Assembly: GCA_015680685.1 (NCBI GenBank)
Contig: MNCI01019108.1
Span: forward strand, 459,871 to 523,870
From: Gnetum montanum
Lineage: Eukaryota > Streptophyta > Gnetopsida > Gnetales > Gnetaceae
Direction: 5' to 3'
Length of the DNA stretch: 64,000 nt
How positions within the stretch are numbered: the first letter of the stretch is position 1; every line of letters begins with the position of its first letter. Below are positions 57,481-64,000 of this stretch, in pieces. Made by a program: the position numbers and the translations under genes. Below the pieces are notes generated by a model. That model was given only the letters and a program-made list of their open reading frames with translations. It was not told the origin of the DNA and made no database searches.

Positions 57481-58060
57481 CCAAGAAAGTACTGTCAAAG
57501 ATGTGTGATCATTCCTTGGACACACTGGTTACTACCGGCGCTTCATTGAACACTTCTCAAAGATAGCTCGGCCATTGGTAGAGCTTACAAAGAAAGATGC
57601 TCCATTTGTCTGGACCAAGGAATGCGAGTCCGCATTCCAAGAGCTAAAGCAGAAACTCATAGAAGCTCCAGTTCTACAAGCACCTGATTGGTCTAGACCC
57701 TTTCACATTATGATGGATGCCTCCAACTACACTTTGGGAGTCGTGCTTACATAGTGTGACAATTAGAAACGTTCGTATTATATCCACTATGTAAGCCGTA
57801 GCATTGTGGGTGCATAACTGAATTATACCACCACCGAAAAGGAATTGATGGCAGTGGTGTTCGCATTGGATAAATTTCGGCACTATGTGCTCAGATATGA
57901 GGTGTTTGTGCACACAGGCCATAGTGCTATCCAGTTCTTGATGAAAAAACCAACGGTGAGCCCCTGCATAATTTAGTGGCTGGTGATTCTTCAGGAGTTT
58001 GATCTGACCATGGTAGACATAAATGGATTTGAGAATGTGGTTGCTAACCATTTGTCTCAG
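57481..58060 (+). pseudogene. pol: T5 RNase H domain, decayed
   Basis: [57 protein letters not shown] (first catalytic Asp kept), RSYYIHYVSRSIVGA, LNYTTTEKELMAVVFALDKF (catalytic Glu region), VFVHTGHSAIQFLMKKPTVS. Four stops. The HTGHSAI segment is the uninterrupted version of the site where the solo LTR sits in T1. Confidence 0.82.
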
Positions 58061-59500
58061 TTACGATGGGATAATGCAGAAGAGGAGGAGCCCTTATCCG
58101 ATTAATTTCCAGATGAACTCCTCTTCACAAGCACCGTTGATCCTCAAGCACCCAAGGAATTTTCTTGGTTCAACCGCATCCTTACCTACCTTACAACATA
58201 GGACCTGCTAAAAGAATGGAACCATCGAAAGAAACAATAGTTTCTCCATAAGGCTAAGCATTTCATGGAAATCAATGGCCACCTCTACAAGGTGTGCACA
58301 GACAGCTTGGTCTGATGGTGTGTCCCTGATGCTGATACACTACACGTCCTCCAAGATGCTCATGAGGGCCCTTGTGGGGGTCACTATGCTGGACACAGAA
58401 CAACCATTAAAATCCTGCTTGCAGAGTATTATTGGCCTACACTCTTCCAGGACGCACAATGGTTCGCCCGCTCCTGCGAATGATGTCAATGAGATGTCGG
58501 GATGGCAGCCCGGTTGGAGGGACCTCAACAGTGGATTTAGCCAATGGAGCCCTTCAACATCTGGGGTATCAACTTCATGGGGTCCATCACCCCCTTATCA
58601 AATGGAAAGGCATACATCATCGTGGCGGTGGAATATTGTACAAAGTGGGCAAAAGCGGCAACCGTCATCGACTGTTCTTCCAACACCGTCGTACGATTTG
58701 TCTAGCAACATATCGTTACCAAGTTTGGAGTGCCTCGTGCACTCATTTTTGAGAATGGGACACACTTCACGGGGGTCACTTTTCGAAAACTCATGCAACG
58801 TTTAGGGGTAACACACAAATTTGCAACACCTTATCACCCCCAAGCCAATGGGCAGGCCAAAGTCACAAATAGGGAAATTACCAAGATCCTTACACTAATA
58901 ATTAGCAAATATAGGAGGGACTGGAGTACCAAGCTTAACGATGCTCTATGGGCCTATCGCTCCACCTGGAAACTTCCTGTAGGGTACTCTCCCTATGAGT
59001 TAGTGTACGGTAAGTTGCCAATCCTTCCAATCCAAGCAAAACTCCAAACACTATCCACCGCCTGTGACCTTGGCCTTGACCTACCACTAGCACACCGAGA
59101 ATGATTAATCAATTTAAGTGTGCTAGATGAGAACCGATTAGTGGCCCTATTTTCCAATGAAACCCACAAGGCCTATAACAAGAAACGACATGATCTTCGG
59201 ATTCAGAAGGTCACATTTCAATGTGGAGACAAGGTATTGCACTGGAACCCCTCACATATATCCCAACCGAAAAAGTTTTAGACGCTATGGAAGGGACCTT
59301 ATATTGTCTCTGAAACCTTCCCATCTGGGGCCTTGCTAATTCACAAACCTGGGGATCCCACCAGAACACAGTTGGTCAACCGCCAACAACTCAAACCTTT
59401 CCGTGAGATTCACACAACCAATGCCATAACCTCGTCATCAACCGATCATCCACGCTCCATCTTTCGCGTCTCCTCCTTTCCAGCCAGTCATGGGGGAGAC
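58061..59500 (+). pseudogene. pol: T5 integrase, decayed
   Basis: FPDELLFTSTVDPQAPKEFS, FMEINGHLYKVCTDSLV, then the zinc-binding motif LQDAHEGPCGGHYAGHRTTI, KILLAEYYWPTLFQDAQ with the Cys pair in RSCE*CQ. Core: FNIWGINFMGSITP (first Asp changed to Asn), NGKAYIIVAVEYCTKWAKAA, KFGVPRALIFENGTHFTGVT (second Asp changed to Glu), FATPYHPQANGQAKVTNREI (Glu kept). C-part: LWAYRSTWKLPVGYSPYELV, KLPILPIQAKLQTLSTACDL, KGPYIVSETFPSGALLIHKP, QLVNRQQLKPFREIHTTNA, ending near FPASHGGDPHLFAN. No chromodomain. Confidence 0.86.
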
Positions 59501-60890
59501 CCTCATCTCTTTGCTAATCCGTTTGACTGCACCCCTCACAATTTTATCATTTTTTGTTTTACACTTTTTTGTTTTCTAGTTTTTGTTTTCCACTTTTTGT
59601 TTTACAATTTTTTGTTTCACAATTTTTTTTATTTTTTGTGTTCTTTTTGTTTACTTTTTTTCGTCGTCATATGGTTTGGCACGGTTGATTTTCGTTATGA
59701 TGGGTACTATAATAGTCTTCCTAGTTGTCTGGTTTCCACCATTGCATGGTTGTCCTTGGATTTTACGTCGTTTCCACCTCATAAACTCGACAGTGAGTCC
59801 ACGTCATCCACCCATTCAACATTCCATGATTTTTCTTTTGTCGCGAACATGCAACCCCTTCACTTAACAAACATTTTAATGAATGTGTGACTTGTGTAGT
59901 TCCCCGACTGAGGGAAGATCCATTGGTTTGAATCAGGTGTGACTTCAAAGGGAATGCTTTATTCGTTGTTTCGTTTTGTTCCTTGGGTTGCTGGTGTGTC
60001 CTTACGGATTTCCTACCACTCCGAGTCTCTCTCCATGGAAGTTTTTGGATAGTTTGACCTCTCATGGTGTGGTCCTCATTGAAAAAAAATAAAAAACATA
60101 TCGCGGTGGGAATTCAAAGCACACCCCTTAGACCGCCTCTCATGGGCTACACGTACTAGTTATGGGACTTCCTTGGTCCCCTCTAACTTTGTCTCGTTTT
60201 ACTTCCCTCTTCTCATGTTCCCTGGAGTGGTGGTTTTCTATGGGGTCATTCTTGTTTCCTTGGGGATGGTTGGGACTTCGTCTATCACTGCGAGGTCACT
60301 GTTTGTGGATGGCTTTAGGGTTTGATCTCAGGAAAGGTTCTACCGGGTCACTTCACCACGCTTGCACATGGGGTTTCATGTGATTGACATTTGGAATTTC
60401 CATTCTCTCCTCTCCTTCCATTTCCACTTCTCTCCGTACTCACCTCACTGCCCTTTTTATGTTTTGTGTGTTCGTCGTGTTTTCTATCGGTCTTCCATGC
60501 CTTAGTGGGTTCTCTTGGTTTGGAGTCTTCACTGGTGACACCTATTTTCGGCACCCGGGCCCACGGACCCTGGTGTTGAGGGTATGCAAGGGCTATAAGG
60601 TTGTTGCCTGCTATGGGGATGACCCACTTGCCTATTCTAGGTTTTGCCTATTAAGTCTCCAACCCTTTGGATTTCTTGGTTTCTTGTTTTCAGTCTCCCA
60701 TCGTTCAATTTCATCCTCGCTTGAGTTCTTTTTGACTCTCGTTCTTCGATTTTGTCTCTTTTTCGCACTCAATTCCCTTCCTCTTATCTTCAGCCATGAT
60801 TGGGCCTTTTTTGTGCTTCAATCACCTCAATTTGGCTTTTCAAATTTTTCATTTCGGGTTTTTTTTTGGGTTGGTCAACGTTGGTCCACG
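59501..60890 (+). other. T5 post-pol spacer, non-coding
   Basis: T-rich from 59540 ('tttttgttttacaa' repeats), then family blocks 'gtgacttcaaagggaatgct' (59938), an imperfect inverted repeat at 60073-60112, 'gggaattcaaagcacacccc' (60109) and 'ctagttatgggact' (60156). Single unit, no tandem duplication. The frames at 59333-59890, 60384-61088 and others are low-complexity or chance frames. Confidence 0.6.
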
Positions 60891-60970
60891 GGTGAACAGT
60901 GCTGCGTATACGGGGCCCCATATACGCGACCTCGTCGACGTAGCACCCAACCCCTATATATACCCTTTCA
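60891..60970 (+). promoter_or_regulatory. Internal LTR-like promoter upstream of T5 extra ORF
   Basis: 'gtgctgcgtatacggggcc', 'ccatatacgcg' and 'cgtcgacgtagc' precede TATATATA at 60955-60962. T5's own U3 has 'ggctgcgtatacggggc', 'catatacatggcc' and 'catcgacgtggcc' before its TATA box. The equivalent T3 region uses T3 motifs instead. A separate start site for the ORF mRNA is the simplest reading. Confidence 0.6.
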
Positions 60971-61090
60971 TCATTTGGAGTCCAAATTGAGGGGAATTTT
61001 TGTTGTTTTTTCACCTAACCCTTCCCAATGCACCTACATTCCATCACGTGTTCGCATCAACCTGTCCTTGCCCTCTTTATGCAAATAGAG

Positions 61091-61318
61091 GTATGCAATT
61101 CGTCGTGGGGGGGGGGGTGGTGCCCTTGTGTAATTAATTAATTAGTTAATTAATTGTTAATTACAAAACATTTGGCCCTAACCCCTAAATTAAAACACTC
61201 CAGGAGACTTAACGGTGTGCCTGTGCCATTAACATAACTTGATCAAACTGAGAAGGTATATATAGACCATTTTAGGCTAGTTCTGAATGGTCTAACAGCC
61301 GGTTATGTTTGTTTTTAG
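61091..61318 (+). other. Putative leader intron before T5 extra ORF
   Basis: Donor AATAGAG/GTATGC at 61090/61091 and acceptor GTTATGTTTGTTTTTAG ending at 61318, with the ORF's ATG at the very next base. Length 228 bp, AT-rich with a G-run at 61107 and an ATTAATTA-type run at 61131-61165. T3 also has an AG directly before its ATG, so the arrangement is shared. Confidence 0.5.
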
Positions 61319-64000
61319 ATGGCACCCAAATCGAGGCACCCAAGGGACGAAGGACTGTCACAACCGAGGGACAAGCACCCACATACAGGAAGGGGATGTG
61401 GAATGCAATTGCCAGAGTATATGGAGGGCTCCCATGCAACTAGGCCCTTCCGCGAACGACCTGATGTGGAATCTATCTACCAGATTCCTGAAGAGGAGAT
61501 TCCCGGCGTGCAATCGCTAGGAAATGAGATGCCTGGGATAGCACCATGGCTTAAGGTCACATTAACCCAAGCTTGCCTTGATGCTATCACACCACGCGAG
61601 GTGCAATGGACAGTCCTCCAAGAGTTAAATTTTGGACCATTCCTCGAGCATGCTCTAGAAGATGTGAGACTTCACTTACAACACTCTCCAATGTGGCCAA
61701 TCATCACAACCAATGGTGAGTGGTACTTAGGAAAAAAATATCTCTTCTGGACGAATTGGCAGCCAGGGTCAAGAGTAAGAATCAAGGACATATATGTCTC
61801 TTACTCTTCAGAAGTAATAGCGCAAGCTCTGGGGTTGCCCGAAACTAGGGCAGATGTGGTGGAAATTCCTAAACAAGCCGATCCAGAGGTGAAGGTGCAA
61901 TGGATCAGACGATGCTACGAGGTAGAGTGCAAGGAATTCGGCTCCTTGACCATGGTAGAGAGAGTCTATTCAAAGATAACATCTTACCATCTGAATCCAA
62001 CGGTAAGACAGAGCAAAATCACTGCCTTCTCCGCTCATGCGTGTGACACCTTGAGTGGAAAATTTCTCATGAGTCTTCCATAGCTATTGTTTTTGGAAAT
62101 TGAAAAAAGGTTTGCAGAGAACGAATGTGGAAGACGAGCTCTCCCCTTTCCCTGCCTAATCTGAAAGTTATGCAAACAGGCAGGGATAGCACGGTATTCT
62201 AATGACATCATCCGGCGCACCTCAATTGCCTTGTGGCGAGAAATGATGAAAGAAAAAACTCCTGCCACCACGCAGATAGAGGAAGAACAACAACCACCTC
62301 CACCACCTAAACAAACAATGCAGCTGGGCTCACAAGCCACAGTAGAATACATCCGTGAGATCTAGGAAATGCTCTCGAGTCAGCGAGAGCCATCTAGTAG
62401 AATTGGTGGAGGAGACGATCCTTCGGTCTATCGCCCTGCCATGAGTCACTTGGAGCAAGTGGCACAATTAGTCAGCATGCTTGAAAGGGTAGGGTCGATA
62501 TTTTTAGCTGCCCAAGCACCCGTTCCAACCAAAATAGATCCAAGCATTCGAGATGTATCAACTGTAACCCAGCAATTATTCCCTGAGATCTCAGGAAATG
62601 CTACTACTTTCTTGGTATGCTTGGAGGATGGTGAGGGGGCGACGATCCTAGTGATGCAGCACCAGGGACAAGAAGTTATGGCTGAAGTGGTTGTTGATAC
62701 CATTGCTACCGCTCTCAATGCATTGGCAGCACCTATACTAAACATCTATGGACTACAAGATGTACAGGTGTCTACCGGAACTTCACGTAGCAAGATGGAT
62801 GTAGCCCAACATGAAGAAATGTTGGACCGACTAGTAGGAACCGGGCAACCACTTCTAGATGTCTTCTACCTTATGGACAACATCACTGCAACCGAGTCAG
62901 AGCTGCTATTGACAAGGGGTAAGAGCCTTGTTTTGGAGGGGTAACTAGAAGTCACTCAAGCTGCTTGTCAACACTTGGCAACGGAGGTTGCCCAATTAAG
63001 AGCCCAGCTTGTCGATTCGGCCATCTCGATCGTGAAATCACTAAAGATGAAACTTTTCAACAACTTCAACTTAAACTTTAGGTTGTTGACGATGAAAGGG
63101 AGACAACAATCCTAGACAAGTCCATAGCAGATGCCCGAGCGTATCATTTAGAAAAGGAGTTGGCAGAGGTTCGTCAGGAGAACGTGCAGCTAACCACAGA
63201 AGTTCATCGCCTGTGCAATGTTGGTGCAAAGAACGTGCACATGAAATATTTTATCCACCAATAGCAGAAGAAGCTAGCCAGGGTGAACGCAGATATGAGA
63301 AGGTTGGCTGCTGGGAATCAGAATCTATCAATGGAGGAGGTTTAAGCATTGCTATAGAAGTCTGTAATCGAAATTTTCGCTTGGAAGAACAAGGCCTAAA
63401 TTTTGAAAGAGTCAAAAATCATTACAGGGACTAAGTGGGATTGCGGAAGGAGGTAAATGAGAAGCACATTCAAGTCGCTAAAGCCCAGATGAACCAAGCG
63501 CTCCAGCAACTTCGAGAAGGAGGCAATGTATGGCCATCCATCTTCGATGGATTGAATGCCTACAACAAAGCAGAAATCTGCCTAAAGGAGCTACAAATTG
63601 AAGAAATGATAGAATACATGGAGTTAGCCAACCTTCGGTATGCAAACCTGGCTATGCTCACAGCCGGGAAACCGCGGTCAGAGTTAGAGAAACAAGTGAC
63701 CGCCTCGTATTCTCTATACAAGGGTGAGTTCCAAGCACACAAGGCAACAAAACAGAAGCTGGAAATAGAAAACGTGGAACTCGAGGTCCTCCATACAAGC
63801 TTTGAAGGCCAACGTACCATTGCAAAGGACTTGGCCCGAAGAATGAGTGACTACCAGCAGCTGCAAGCATCAATCCAAGTGTTTGATATCGAACACAAAC
63901 AGTTCGCAGCTTGGTTTGTTAATTTGAGAGAACTCATTCCGGTGCTACCTTGCCCTTGGAAAATTCCAGTTCCAGCACACATTGGAGAAGCTGCCTGGAC
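61319..64000 (+). pseudogene. T5 extra 3' ORF, large coiled-coil protein, truncated by window end
   Basis: Open for 254 codons from ATG 61319, then followed through stops near 62081, 62162, 62363 and 62942 and shifts after 63040. N-terminal domain: ITPREVQWTVLQELNFGPFL, NGEWYLGKKYLFWTNWQPGS, then RIKDIYVSYSSEVIAQALGL and CKEFGSLTMVERVYSKITSY. A Gln/Pro-rich hinge (QIEEEQQPPPPPKQ) follows, then charged helical segments: LEQVAQLVSMLERVGSIFLA, EMLDRLVGTGQPLLDVFYLM, and, from 63100, HLEKELAEVRQENVQLTTEV. KQFAAWFVNLRELIPVLPCP is near the end and matches the T3 C-terminus. The N-terminal phrase resembles the plant transposon-protein domain of Athila-type ORFs. No signal peptide or membrane helix is seen, so an envelope role is not supported. 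Confidence 0.68.

Noticed and set aside
59540-59665. Membrane-spanning Phe-rich peptide as an env candidate
   Set aside because: Direct reading of a T-rich spacer seen in every family member, without conservation at the protein level.
60384-61088. 234-codon plus-strand frame in the T5 spacer and internal promoter
   Set aside because: Phe/Leu/Ser-rich reading of T-rich DNA that runs through the TATA region; not present in T3.
61101-61165. G-run and ATTAATTA run as functional elements
   Set aside because: Simple low-complexity sequence within a putative intron; no counterpart recognised in T3.

Overview
The window looks like transposon-dense nuclear DNA of a seed plant with a large, slowly purged genome. 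It holds one eroded plant regulatory gene, two LINE-type reverse transcriptases and several generations of nested LTR retrotransposons. Nearly every coding frame is broken by stops and frameshifts, and mutations at recognisable sites (LTR ends, primer-binding sites) are mostly transitions, as expected of old methylated repeats. I see no intact cellular gene, tRNA gene, CRISPR array or prokaryotic feature.

Layout. 307-1633 is a pseudogene of a type-B response regulator (receiver plus GARP DNA-binding domain). 1925-2135 is a LINE endonuclease remnant. 2246-16115 is a composite of two Athila/Tat-like Ty3/gypsy elements: T1 (5' LTR, tRNA-Asp primer site, gag, protease, RT, RNase H, integrase), broken by a 1.3-kb solo LTR at 7847-9159, joined to the 3' end of a second element, T2. 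16243-17160 is a minus-strand LTR with an initiator-Met primer site. 17150-19540 holds two LINE RT fragments; the second is split by element T3 (19541-29701), and its zinc-binding domain resumes at 29702. T3 has lost RT, RNase H and most of integrase but keeps an extra 3' ORF. 32856-52031 is a chromodomain Ty3/gypsy element (CV) with matching LTRs and near-matching 5-bp target duplications. T4 (34777-44851, minus strand, perfect ACAAC duplication) lies inside it. 52238 to the window end is T5, the best-preserved family member, which runs off the window inside its extra ORF.

How the parts relate. T1-T5 are one family: gag, protease, RT, RNase H, integrase, then a long non-coding spacer. T3 and T5 also carry a coiled-coil ORF in the position where Athila-type elements carry an env-like gene. 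That ORF is preceded by its own TATA region, whose upstream motifs resemble the U3 of the same element rather than those of its relatives, and in T5 by a leader intron ending directly at the ATG. T2 and T4 lack both the ORF and this promoter and share a tandem duplication, so they form a derived sublineage. CV has an unusually long leader. It contains an antisense, intron-bearing decayed gene of unknown function, split by T4, and a 5S rRNA-like segment upstream of gag.

Limits. All homology calls come from motif recognition by eye. Boundaries without a terminal dinucleotide and target duplication are approximate, and ages or percentages were not computed.
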